A stretch of DNA of 64,000 bases, from assembly GCA_018269055.1 (NCBI GenBank), contig JAFDVI010000013.1, forward strand, positions 66,621 through 130,620. Reading direction: 5' to 3'. The DNA is from Acidobacteriota bacterium (GTDB taxonomy: Bacteria > Acidobacteriota > Blastocatellia > RBC074). Both the position numbers and the translations under genes were made by a program. This document shows, piece after piece, positions 28,618 to 36,928 of this stretch. Every line of letters starts with the position of its first letter. Position 1 is the first letter of the stretch. The notes under the pieces were generated by a model. That model was given only the letters and a program-made list of their open reading frames with translations. It was not told where the DNA came from and made no database searches.

Positions 28618-29265
28618 ATGAGCACTCGGATCAGAACAGCAATCAAAGCTTTGTTGGTGAGCCTTTGTTTTGTATTGGCAGTCACTGCCTCCGCGCGATC
28701 AACGGGACAGTCTGTTCCCGAACTTCCCATGCCGGATGGTTCAGGCGATACGCCGGAAATTACCGTTGATCTGTATCAGGTTCCCGGAGTTGAAATTGGA
28801 GACAAACTGAAGTTATCCAGTTTGCGCGGGAAAGTCGTGCTGGTGGATATGTTTCTTTCGACCTGTCCACACTGCCAGGACCACGCGCCAAATATCGTGG
28901 CGATGTACAACCAGTACAAGGCAAAAGGATTTACCGTCATCAGCATGGCAACCGACGATAAATCAAATCCGAACGCAGCCAAGAATGTCGGCAGGTACGT
29001 CACCAAAGCCAAGATCAATTATCCGGTTGGACAGATTTCGTATGAAATTATCGCGTATTACGGAGACCCGAAAAACGCCGGAGTTCCGCAAATGGTGTTG
29101 TTCGGAGCCGATGGCAAGATGGCGTTGCGCGAAACCGGATGGGATGAAAACGTTGGGAAACGGCTGACTCAGGCGATTGAAGATCAATTGGCCAAATTGC
29201 CAACGGTCAAACCGGGCAGCAAAGCAAGCACCAAACCGACCAAGGAAAAAACAAAGCTCGGTTGA
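28618..29265 (+). CDS. Secreted thioredoxin-fold protein with DGSGD motif, array member 3
   Basis: The 215-residue product starts at the ATG at 28618 with AAGGGGA upstream; a TTG directly before it is less likely. A signal peptide (LLVSLCFVLAVTASARS) leads to [18 protein letters not shown], almost identical to member 2, then [20 protein letters not shown] and the second Cys (CPHC). Downstream blocks [20 protein letters not shown] and a basic tail (KASTKPTKEKTKLG) mirror member 2. The pair therefore arose by recent tandem duplication with divergence mainly in the loop and tail. Confidence 0.88.
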   Translation: MSTRIRTAIKALLVSLCFVLAVTASARSTGQSVPELPMPDGSGDTPEITVDLYQVPGVEIGDKLKLSSLRGKVVLVDMFLSTCPHCQDHAPNIVAMYNQYKAKGFTVISMATDDKSNPNAAKNVGRYVTKAKINYPVGQISYEIIAYYGDPKNAGVPQMVLFGADGKMALRETGWDENVGKRLTQAIEDQLAKLPTVKPGSKASTKPTKEKTKLG

Positions 29266-29281
29266 TGCCGATTGGGAGAAG

Positions 29282-29899
29282 ATGATTTTGAAAACGCGGC
29301 TTAGAACATTATTGAACGCTGTTTTGCTCAGTTTCAGTTTCGCGCTGATTGTGGTTGCGGCTGCACCCAGGGCCGGGGTTGCCGAGTTGCAGGATTTACC
29401 GAAGGCAGACGGTTCGGGTGATGCGCCGGATATGTTGGTTGATCTTTTCAGTCGCGCCCCAGCCGCCAAAGCGCCAAAATTTATGAAGCTTTCCAGCCTG
29501 CGCGGCAAAGTTACTTTGGTGGATATTTTCTGGTCCCGGTGTCCGCATTGCGAAGAGCACGCTCCACACATTGTCGAGCTGTACAACCAATACCATCAGC
29601 GCGGATTTTCGGTGTTGGGATTGACAATTGACCGAAAAGACAACAAAGACGATCTGGAAAGTTTGAAGAGCTTTTTGGAGCGCGCCAAGATCACTTACAC
29701 AGTCGGATTTCTGAGCGGCGAAATCCGAATGAACTATGCCGACCCTAACGATGCCGGCGTCCCACAAATGATCCTCTTCGGTGCGGATGGCAAAATGATT
29801 CTTCGCGAAGTCGGCTGGACTCCGGCGCAAGGCGAGAAAATCAAAAAAGCCATCGAAGCACAGCTAGCCAAATCCGCCACGCGCGGAGGCAGAAAATAA
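29282..29899 (+). CDS. Secreted thioredoxin-fold protein with DGSGD-like motif, array member 4
   Basis: The 205-residue product uses the ATG at 29282, 16 bases after the preceding stop, with GGGAGAAG immediately upstream. A signal peptide (LLNAVLLSFSFALIVVAAAP) is followed by DLPKADGSGDAPDMLVDLFS, a diverged form of the shared motif. The redox segment is VDIFWSRCPHCEEHAPHIVE (CPHC), and [20 protein letters not shown] follows. It lacks the long charged tail of members 2 and 3. The conserved order and tight spacing indicate one operon. Confidence 0.88.
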   Translation: MILKTRLRTLLNAVLLSFSFALIVVAAAPRAGVAELQDLPKADGSGDAPDMLVDLFSRAPAAKAPKFMKLSSLRGKVTLVDIFWSRCPHCEEHAPHIVELYNQYHQRGFSVLGLTIDRKDNKDDLESLKSFLERAKITYTVGFLSGEIRMNYADPNDAGVPQMILFGADGKMILREVGWTPAQGEKIKKAIEAQLAKSATRGGRK

Positions 29900-29923
29900 A
29901 CTTCAAACTTCAGAGAGGTACTT

Positions 29924-30499
29924 GTGTTGAAAGTTTCATTATCAGGTTTGCGTCATTCAACTCGAATCATAATTTTCTCTTTGGTTGCCGGATTGAGCTT
30001 CGCCGCGTTGCTAACCTTTTCCGGCGTCACTGAAGCCAAGGTGAGGATCGGCGAAGTTCCCAAAGATTCCGTGGCGAAATTTCCGTTGAGAATGTCCACG
30101 GGGCAGGGAATCAGTTTGATGGAGTTGCGCGGCAAAGTGGCGGTCATCAACTTTTTCGCCGTCTGGTGCGGTCATTCGCGGCTGCACGTTCAATCGCTGG
30201 CCAGGTACGGCGAAGAGGAAAACAAACGCGGATTACAGATTGTGGGTTTGGCTGTTGATGACGCGGAAACGACGCCGCAGCGCGTCAGCGAATTCATTCA
30301 CCAGATGAAAATTACTTACCCGGTGGGACTGGTTACCGATGACGTGTTCAAAAAATACGTCGAATCGAAAGACCTTTCGGTTCCTCAAACGCTGGTGTAC
30401 GCTCGCGATGGAAAACTGGTGGCGCATTTCATTGGCCACGACGATGCGCTGGCTGCCGAACTGGACGCAACCATCAAACGCGAACTGGATAAGCAATAG
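29924..30499 (+). CDS. Thioredoxin-fold protein with CGHS active site, array member 5
   Basis: The 191-residue product starts at a GTG at 29924 with AGAGAGG five bases upstream. After a signal peptide (IIIFSLVAGLSFAALLTF) the thioredoxin domain reads LRGKVAVINFFAVWCGHSRL, so the second active-site Cys is Ser (CGHS). A two-cysteine redox cycle is therefore not possible within the motif; it could act as a monothiol, isomerase-like or binding protein. Later blocks (MKITYPVGLVTDDVFKKYVE, SVPQTLVYARDGKLVAHFIG) keep the fold. It lacks the DGSGD motif. It ends the array and is followed by a terminator. Confidence 0.88.
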   Translation: MLKVSLSGLRHSTRIIIFSLVAGLSFAALLTFSGVTEAKVRIGEVPKDSVAKFPLRMSTGQGISLMELRGKVAVINFFAVWCGHSRLHVQSLARYGEEENKRGLQIVGLAVDDAETTPQRVSEFIHQMKITYPVGLVTDDVFKKYVESKDLSVPQTLVYARDGKLVAHFIGHDDALAAELDATIKRELDKQ

Positions 30500-30527
30500 C
30501 CGATTTAATGTCCGTTGTTGTAAACAG

Positions 30528-30580
30528 GGGATGAGCAGGATAGGCAGGAAAGTGAATCCTGCGTCTTGTTCATCCCTTTT
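30528..30580 (+). terminator. Terminator of the thioredoxin-array operon
   Basis: An outer stem (GGGATGAGCAGGA at 30528-30540 with its complement, including G-U pairs, ending at 30576) encloses an inner stem (GCAGGA/TCCTGC) and is followed by TTTTGATTTTGG. It lies 28 bases after the stop at 30499 and before pyk, so pyk is probably transcribed separately. Confidence 0.7.
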
Positions 30581-30645
30581 GATTTTGGTCAATCAAATCA
30601 CCCGAAAACGAAATTGATGAGCCGGTTAAAAATAGGAGCGAGGAG

Positions 30646-32085
30646 ATGAGAAAAGCGAAGATTGTTGCGACGATTGGCCCTGCTTCGCGTTCGCCGGAGC
30701 GATTGCGCGAATTGATGTTGGCCGGGATGGACGTGGCCAGGTTGAACATGTCGCATGGCACGCACGAAGTCCACTCCGAAGCGGTGACAAATTTGCGGGC
30801 GATTGCTGCCGAATTGAATCGCCCTCTGGCAATTCTGCTGGATTTATGCGGGCCGAAAATTCGCACCGGTAAGTTGAAAGACGGCAATCCTATTCGGCTC
30901 AATGCAGACCAGCAACTGACGATTACCACGCGGGACGTGGTCGGCGACGAAACGGTGGTTTCAACCAGTTACTCGTTGTTGCCTCAGGATGCCAAAGTCG
31001 GTGACCGAATTTTGTTCGCCGATGGATTGATCGAATTGCGCGTGGAGCAGGTCAATAAAACCGATGTCATTTGCCGCGTGCTCAACGGCGGCGAGCTTGG
31101 CGAACACAAAGGCATCAACTTGCCGGGCGTCAAACTGTCCGCCCCTTCGCTGACGGAAAAAGACCGCGCTGATTTGACGTTTGGTTTGCAGCAAAAAGTG
31201 GATTACGTCGCGCTATCGTTCGTTCGCAGCGCGCGCGATTGCATCGGCGCGAAAACCTTGATCGAATTTCTGGGCGCGGACACGCCGTTGATTGCGAAGA
31301 TTGAAAAGCGCGAAGCGTTGGACGATTTGGACAACATCATCGCCGCTTGCGACGGCGTGATGGTGGCGCGCGGCGATTTGGGGGTGGAAACTGCCGTCGA
31401 AAGCGTGCCGTTTCACCAGAAGCTGATCGTCGCCAAAGCCAACGCCGCCGAAAAGCTGGTCATCACGGCCACGCAGATGCTGGAGTCCATGACGCACGAA
31501 CCTCGCCCGACTCGTGCCGAAGCTTCCGACGTGGCCAACGCGATTCTGGATGGAACCGATTCTGCGATGTTATCGGCGGAAACCGCTGCGGGCGATTACC
31601 CGGTTGGCGCTGTGGAAACGATGGCGCGCATCATCAGCTTCACGGAAAGCAACTGCCAGCAGGGAAATCGTTCGCGCGAATTGATTCATGGCAGCCAGAA
31701 GGGAACCGAAGGCCGGGCCATTGCTGAAGCGGCCATTTATGCCGCGCAGGAACTGAACTCAAAGTTAATCGTGGTGTTCAGCAAGTCTGGCACAATGGCC
31801 AGACATTTAGCGGCGCTCCGACCCGCGCAAAAAATTGTCGCTTTCACGCCACAACAGCGCACATACAACGCGCTGGCGGCGGTTTGGGGAATTGAGCCGC
31901 ATCTGTTGGATTTTGAAGGGCATAGCTCCGATTTGCTGGCTCGTGCGGACGAGGCGTTGATCAAACTCGCGCTGGCCAACCGAGGCGAAACAATTGTCGC
32001 CATGGCCGGACGCATCCCAAATCAGCCCAGCTTGTCTTCGATGATGAAACTGCACATTGTCGGTGAGATCGAAGCGGAAGGATAA
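30646..32085 (+). CDS. pyk: Pyruvate kinase
   Basis: The 479-residue protein covers the whole family length. It opens [20 protein letters not shown], followed by [16 protein letters not shown] with the substrate-binding Arg, Asn and Ser. [44 protein letters not shown] (active-site Lys and metal Glu) and [11 protein letters not shown] follow. [20 protein letters not shown] and [20 protein letters not shown] are highly conserved. The C-terminal regulatory domain is present ([20 protein letters not shown]). It catalyses phosphoenolpyruvate plus ADP to pyruvate plus ATP in the cytoplasm. GAGGAG directly precedes the ATG. The palindromic element at 32090 begins 5 bases after its stop. Confidence 0.97.
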   Translation: MRKAKIVATIGPASRSPERLRELMLAGMDVARLNMSHGTHEVHSEAVTNLRAIAAELNRPLAILLDLCGPKIRTGKLKDGNPIRLNADQQLTITTRDVVGDETVVSTSYSLLPQDAKVGDRILFADGLIELRVEQVNKTDVICRVLNGGELGEHKGINLPGVKLSAPSLTEKDRADLTFGLQQKVDYVALSFVRSARDCIGAKTLIEFLGADTPLIAKIEKREALDDLDNIIAACDGVMVARGDLGVETAVESVPFHQKLIVAKANAAEKLVITATQMLESMTHEPRPTRAEASDVANAILDGTDSAMLSAETAAGDYPVGAVETMARIISFTESNCQQGNRSRELIHGSQKGTEGRAIAEAAIYAAQELNSKLIVVFSKSGTMARHLAALRPAQKIVAFTPQQRTYNALAAVWGIEPHLLDFEGHSSDLLARADEALIKLALANRGETIVAMAGRIPNQPSLSSMMKLHIVGEIEAEG

Positions 32086-32089
32086 AAAC

Positions 32090-32209
32090 TTTGGAGTGCT
32101 GCGGCTCTGGCGCAGCTTTGGCAGTCGTTCAGCGGAAAAGCGGTTGGCTTTTTACAAATCGTCTAGCCAAGCGACTACCAAAGCCACGCCGAAGGCGCAG
32201 CACTCCAAA
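32090..32209. repeat. Palindromic MITE-like element, copy 2
   Basis: Ends TTTGGAGTGCTGCG and its complement (CGCAGCACTCCAAA, to 32209) flank inner inverted segments CTTTGGCAGTCG and CGACTACCAAAG. The element exactly fills the gap between the convergent stops of pyk (32085) and the amine-oxidase-like gene (32210), so its hairpin could serve both genes as a bidirectional terminator. Same family as 24590-24692 and 40256-40355. Confidence 0.9.
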
Positions 32210-33877
32210 TTACCAGCGATTGACGATGATGTCCGGCCCGACCAGATGGCCGCTCTCGCCTCCGGCGTACACATGATAAAAGTGCCCGGCATACCACATC
32301 ACGACATCCTGTTCATTGATGGATTCGCCGTTAACAAATTGATCCAGGTCGGCTTCAGTGCCTGATCCTGTCGAATTGTGGCCATCGTCAAGTTCCGTGC
32401 TGCGATAGCGCAAAAACCAGGCATCTCCGCGCGCATACGTGTCGGCTACGCCATCATTTGGGCCAGGTTGAATAGTAACAAGTTCGCCGCTCGCCAGATT
32501 TTCAACCGTCCAATACCGTCCGCGAATGTAATCACGAAACGCCTTGCTTTCCGTCAGCAACGGCGTGAAGAAAGAACGTGTATCGTATTGCGTAAACCGA
32601 TTGTGGCCGGCCGACGCGATGTCAAAATCCAACCGCCAGTAAGCATGATGGCGGTGAGCATTGCAAATGCAGGAATTGGCGACTCCATCAAATCCAAACC
32701 GCGAGCGGATGACACCCGCGGGCGAAAATTCCCAACGGCTGATGTACCGATACCAACCGGCTTCCATTTCACTGACGATCTGCACTTCGTTGTTGTTCGG
32801 GTCTTGATAAATTGCCACGCCGCGAAAGTTGCCCGTATCATTCATGCTTTCGATCACCGTTTGCGGAGCCGAGGTGCAAAGCCGGATTCCGGAAGCGACA
32901 TCGGTGCCGTTGGCCGTGAACATCCCTTCTTGCCATTGCCAATCGCGGTAAGGTCCGCAGGCATTGTTGTCATACAAAACATTCAAAATTGGCACGTGAG
33001 CGCGTTTCAGAATCGGCTTGCCCAAATAAGAAACGTCGCGCAATTCCACGCCTGACGCGCGCGTGCCTGACGATGCCGATGGGCGAATGACCAGCATTTG
33101 CCAGATTGGTGTTCCGCTAACGCTAATAGTCAGGTTGAACTGCCCCGCAGTTCCACGCGAAGTCGTTGCCTGTCCCGCGTTTGCGCTCCCGCAAACCGCT
33201 TCCAGGGCCATCGCTGTCGGCGGAGCGTTTTTGACAAACGTCGTCACGGTTTTGTTAATCATATTGACCGCGACAATTTGGTTTGGTGTCGTCGTGCCAG
33301 GAGCCATGATGCCGACAGTCAAGGTTCGCTCAGAGGTGACACTTTCGGATGTCAGTGGCGGCATCGAACGATAGGTCGTTGCTCCGGATTTGAATAGAGA
33401 GGAAAAGTTCGGATCGCTTTTGGCAAGTAAAACGGCGGCATCAAATTCTTCAGAACTTGGCAGCGGTTGCGTTGACCCGATTACGGCAGTCGTTTGCCGT
33501 GTGTCACCGATGATCGTGTCCACCACAATCGGGCGATTGTTGGTGTAATCATAAAAAGTGGCGCGAAGTTTCTTCTGTTCCAGGGATTGCAATGATTCGG
33601 GGTATTCAACGGAAATCAATCGGTTTTCGGTTTTGCCCAAAAACTTTGTCACCGATGGCAGCATTTTGACAGCATTAATGGTGGAATTCACCTGCTCCTG
33701 AGTTGGCGAAACAGGAGTTACAGTAACTGTCACCTGACCCTGAAGCTTTCCGGTCAAGGATTTATTTTTGAGTGTTTCAAAGTTGATTGCGCTTGCTTTT
33801 GATGATAGCCCAACGGCCAGCAACCCACCCAAACCGAGCGTCAATAACACCGTCAAGAAAAATACCTTATTTCGCAT
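32210..33877 (-). CDS. Exported copper amine oxidase-like protein
   Basis: The 555-residue protein begins at the ATG at 33877 with AGGAG seven bases upstream and has a signal peptide (VFFLTVLLTLGLGGLLAVGL). The C-terminal half resembles the catalytic domain of copper amine oxidases: VPILNVLYDNNACGPYRDW, then MEAGWYRYISRWEFSPAGVI at the cofactor position, HRHHAYWRLDFDI with an HxH copper site, and a late His region (WYAGHFYHVYAGGESGH). The canonical topaquinone motif N-Y-D is not intact: the tyrosine is flanked by Trp and Arg. Whether a topaquinone forms is uncertain. The N-terminal half is unfamiliar. The gene overlaps the upstream 72-residue open frame by 11 bases. Confidence 0.7.
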   Translation of the reverse strand: MRNKVFFLTVLLTLGLGGLLAVGLSSKASAINFETLKNKSLTGKLQGQVTVTVTPVSPTQEQVNSTINAVKMLPSVTKFLGKTENRLISVEYPESLQSLEQKKLRATFYDYTNNRPIVVDTIIGDTRQTTAVIGSTQPLPSSEEFDAAVLLAKSDPNFSSLFKSGATTYRSMPPLTSESVTSERTLTVGIMAPGTTTPNQIVAVNMINKTVTTFVKNAPPTAMALEAVCGSANAGQATTSRGTAGQFNLTISVSGTPIWQMLVIRPSASSGTRASGVELRDVSYLGKPILKRAHVPILNVLYDNNACGPYRDWQWQEGMFTANGTDVASGIRLCTSAPQTVIESMNDTGNFRGVAIYQDPNNNEVQIVSEMEAGWYRYISRWEFSPAGVIRSRFGFDGVANSCICNAHRHHAYWRLDFDIASAGHNRFTQYDTRSFFTPLLTESKAFRDYIRGRYWTVENLASGELVTIQPGPNDGVADTYARGDAWFLRYRSTELDDGHNSTGSGTEADLDQFVNGESINEQDVVMWYAGHFYHVYAGGESGHLVGPDIIVNRW

Positions 33878-34085
33878 CTGAATCTCCTGGTCCGGCGGCA
33901 TCACCTACATGAAACTTTTTCAGAAGCGAACCGGGAACCTGAAACTTATAAAGATTGCTGGAGCAATCCAAAACCTTAATTGTGTGAATTGTGGGCCTTT
34001 GGCGATTGAATTCAAACTGATACGGAACAGTGTCGCACCCGCGAAATCTGATGCCGGGTAGATTGCAGGGGCATTTGTTGTCCAT
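33867..34085 (-). CDS. Small hypothetical protein translationally coupled to the amine-oxidase-like gene
   Basis: A 72-residue frame from ATG at 34085 ends in a TAA that overlaps the amine-oxidase-like start (ATGCGAAATAA), and it contains that gene's Shine-Dalgarno. Codon choice looks coding-like. The product has four cysteines, three of them close to the N-terminus (MDNKCPCN, RFRGCDTV, KVLDCSSN), and a segment LYKFQVPGSLLKKFHVGD. No signal peptide or family is evident, and its own ribosome-binding site is weak. The overlap geometry is the main support. Confidence 0.45.
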   Translation of the reverse strand: MDNKCPCNLPGIRFRGCDTVPYQFEFNRQRPTIHTIKVLDCSSNLYKFQVPGSLLKKFHVGDAAGPGDSDAK

Positions 34086-34279
34086 AATTTATGAACGGAC
34101 AACGAAATAGCATAGGGATTAGACGCGGGTCAAGCTGTCGTTCGTCCATCGCTGTTAGTTCGCGACAACAGTTGTTTCAACGTATCGCTGACGACACAGC
34201 TTGCAGTTGCGCTGCGGGCAGTGTTAAAAAGACTCCCCCCCTATTCAAAGCTCTGTTTCTGTCATTCTGGAGGAATCAT

Positions 34280-34795
34280 TTGAAACGCTATTCAACCACA
34301 CTTCTGATACTCCTGTTTGTCGTAACGTGTGCGTTCCCGCTTGTTTCCCTGGCGCAGAGGAAAGGCCGAAAGCCCGCGCCTGTTGTTAAACCGACACCTA
34401 CGCCCGATCTTCGGGTTGAAGCGGGGCAAGTTGCCGATCAAATCAAAAACTTCTCGAAATTTATTTACATCTACGGCAAGGTAGTAAACGGATTTGAGTT
34501 GGCGGATGACCAGGCACGTTCCGGAAGTATGACGCCAGCGGCGGCGGCAAAAAATCGTGAAAGCAAGGAAGCGCTCTTGGCCAACGTTCGGAATCTAAAG
34601 GTTGGGGTTGAGAATCTGACGCAAAGTTTTCGCAATAACCCGCGGTTGCAGGTTTATGCGTTGAAACTTTCGTTTGCCGTTGACGCCGCTCGCGACGCTG
34701 AACGGTTGGCGACTGGTGGCAGATATGATGACGCTGGCAAATCGCTTGTTACCGTCATTGAAAGACTGACAGATACTGTGTTGTCCATGCGCTGA
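34280..34795 (+). CDS. Secreted hypothetical helical protein
   Basis: A TTG at 34280 with GGAGG six bases upstream starts a 171-residue product; no ATG gives a comparable signal. A signal peptide (TTLLILLFVVTCAFPLVSLA) is followed by a basic proline-rich linker (RKGRKPAPVVKPTPTPDL) and a helical domain (EAGQVADQIKNFSKFIYIYG, ESKEALLANVRNLKVGVENL, KSLVTVIERLTDTVLSM). I do not recognise a family. The spacer upstream (34086-34279) has no identified element. A hairpin at 34879 probably ends its transcript. Confidence 0.75.
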   Translation: MKRYSTTLLILLFVVTCAFPLVSLAQRKGRKPAPVVKPTPTPDLRVEAGQVADQIKNFSKFIYIYGKVVNGFELADDQARSGSMTPAAAAKNRESKEALLANVRNLKVGVENLTQSFRNNPRLQVYALKLSFAVDAARDAERLATGGRYDDAGKSLVTVIERLTDTVLSMR

Positions 34796-34878
34796 GATTT
34801 CTTTTTTGTAAATCCGTCTTTACGCGAAAAATCACTGGCCAGTTTTTAGGCTTGTGACTATAATGCGTGAGTCAATTC

Positions 34879-34908
34879 GGGCTGCCACTTCACAGCAGCC
34901 CTTTTGTT
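34879..34908 (+). terminator. Rho-independent terminator
   Basis: A 7-bp stem GGGCTGC/GCAGCCC (34879-34885 with 34895-34901) with a 9-base loop is followed by TTTTGTTT. It lies 83 bases past the stop at 34795. A TATAAT sequence at 34859-34864, directly before the hairpin, could alternatively be a promoter of a very short transcript. Confidence 0.6.
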
Positions 34909-35557
34909 TGCAGCAGCGGCGATTCCTGCCGCACGATTTCAGTGGTTCACAATTTCAAGGCTCCGTCCCCCAGTTACGGATTCTTTTCGTTTCAGAGCCA
35001 CTTGGGCGAATGTGCTTGAATGACTTCACTTGGATCGTGGCTGTCGCAATCCTTGAAGTTTTTTCCGGTTTGCCTTCGCCGATGTTTTTTGAGTTTGCAA
35101 CTGACTGAAGCAAAGCTGAATGCTAGAACAAAGAGCGGGTCGGAGTTTTTCCTTCATTCCATTCGGTTGAATTGCCTGAAACCTCACAAGCAAATGAACT
35201 TTTCGGGCGAATGAAAACCGAAGGATACAGGTAACAAGAAAAAGACCGAGAAAATTTAGTCAGCCCCATTTCCCGGCGCGTAATCTCCCAACACTCAACT
35301 CGCACCTCCTAGCCGTCAGTGTAACCGGCTCAGGCATACGCGCAAAAACATTTGCAGCAATGACCTCAACAGTTAATGTGTTGCTGTAAGAACATGTTTG
35401 CCCGCGAACGATTTTCCTAATGACTGCCCCACCTTGTTTGTGCGCATGCTGAGTAAGGACTTTTGGCGATTAGATCAAAAGCCTTCGGAAACTACACACT
35501 TAAGATGCCGCTTGGCGTCGGGATCACTCACCGATCCATAACCCGCGCAAGGTTGAA
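34909..35557. other. Long non-coding stretch without identified content
   Basis: Between the terminator at 34908 and the regulator at 35558 lie about 650 bases without a supported gene on either strand; the small open frames present lack ribosome-binding sites and coding-like composition. I saw no tRNA, riboswitch or repeat. The promoter of the 35558 gene must be in its right-hand part. Confidence 0.5.
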
Positions 35558-36817
35558 ATGAAAGCGTTAACTCCCAATTCACCGCTTAAACCGGTGAAAC
35601 TCTCTACTCATGGTTCCTCACAAAAAGGATCCGGCCAAAGTTTACTTTGGCAAAAACGCATAGAACAAAGCGAAGCCGCAAGTGTATGGCAATCGTTGCA
35701 GCGAATGGTTTCGTCCCATCCGCTGGTTCGTTCCGCACTCGGCAATCCGCAGACGACCAACGCCGAGCCGCCTTTTTCCATTCACGACCTGACCCAGGAT
35801 TTGTATGTGTTGTTGTTGCAAAAGGGTCGCTTCAATCATTACCTGGCCAGTGGCATGTCGGACGCCGAAATCGAGCGGGAGATTTTTCAAATTGAATTGA
35901 CCAATTTGCTGATTGGAAATTTACGCCGTCGCCGTCCGGAAAATTATCGCATCGTTCGCCGAGTCAGCCAGATTTTGGAAAATGACCAAAGCTTTCGCCG
36001 ATACGCCCGCAACAGGAAGCAATATCAAGTGGAACGATATCGTCAAGCAGCCGAGGCTGTGTTTGGGTTGAAGGGATGGAACGATGATAAACGAATCAAA
36101 GACAGCGGCACGTTTGATGATTTGATTGCCAGTGTCCCGACACGTTGCCGGAATCGCCGCCGTTCGGGGTGCACAGGCGAAACCCAGGTCATTGTCAGCA
36201 ATCAGGAATTGGTGGAATTGATGGTGGAAATTTTCAAAGCCATTGATTCGCCCGCGCCCTTGCGCGTCTTGCGTCAGTTGGCGTTGAGCAAGCTCCCTGT
36301 CTTTGACCCAACGCTGACCTCGATTGATGACGAAACCAATGATGAACGACGCAACCATCGTCACAACTATTCGTTGGTTTCTTCAGGCGGAACGCCGGAA
36401 GAACACGCCCTGAACCACGAACAGGAAACGGAAGTTCGTTTGGAGGCCCTTGAATTTCTGAACCGGCTCAGCCATCTGACGCGGTCAAATCCCATGCGGA
36501 CAGAGCGATTCTGGCGGATTTTGTGGCATTGTTATTTTGACAGCAACGAACCATCTCAACTGGAGATCGCGGAACTCCTTGGCATGTCGGATTCTTCGGT
36601 CAGCGATTATCGCCGCCGGATCGAGGGGGAAATGCGCAACCTGCGCTTTTCCCCGGAACACCTCAGCATCTTCGCCGAAGAGTTGAAGGAACAACTGCAG
36701 CGCCGACTGTCCACCACAGAACGAATTGAGCGACGACAGGAATTTGGCGGGGTGATTTCCTGGCCAGGGTTTCGCTACAGTCCACCAGTGATTTATTCGG
36801 TTGCTTCTGCAGCCTGA
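35558..36817 (+). CDS. Sigma-factor-like transcription regulator
   Basis: The 419-residue protein has a region resembling sigma-70 region 2 at about 70-110 (DLTQDLYVLLLQKGRFNHYL, IFQIELTNLLIGNLRRRRP) and a C-terminal helix-turn-helix resembling region 4 (EPSQLEIAELLGMSDSSVSD, YRRRIEGEMRNL). The spacing between the two is much longer than in ECF sigma factors, with a polar middle section containing DDETNDERRNHRHN and HALNHEQETEVRLEALEFL. It is probably an atypical ECF-like or sigma-related regulator; binding to core polymerase is an inference. It stands alone with no obvious anti-sigma gene. Confidence 0.6.
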   Translation: MKALTPNSPLKPVKLSTHGSSQKGSGQSLLWQKRIEQSEAASVWQSLQRMVSSHPLVRSALGNPQTTNAEPPFSIHDLTQDLYVLLLQKGRFNHYLASGMSDAEIEREIFQIELTNLLIGNLRRRRPENYRIVRRVSQILENDQSFRRYARNRKQYQVERYRQAAEAVFGLKGWNDDKRIKDSGTFDDLIASVPTRCRNRRRSGCTGETQVIVSNQELVELMVEIFKAIDSPAPLRVLRQLALSKLPVFDPTLTSIDDETNDERRNHRHNYSLVSSGGTPEEHALNHEQETEVRLEALEFLNRLSHLTRSNPMRTERFWRILWHCYFDSNEPSQLEIAELLGMSDSSVSDYRRRIEGEMRNLRFSPEHLSIFAEELKEQLQRRLSTTERIERRQEFGGVISWPGFRYSPPVIYSVASAA

Positions 36818-36928
36818 GGGAGGAGCAGATCATCGGCAGCATCAGTGAACTGAATGATTGCTCGCAAGACCCAATCCGGCATCTCCGATTTGATGAATTG
36901 GTGGCGCGGATAATTCACACCGAATGCT

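Noticed and set aside
33920-34102. 60-codon minus-strand frame overlapping the coupled small gene
   Set aside because: Different frame from the translationally coupled one and without ribosome-binding site or coding-like composition.
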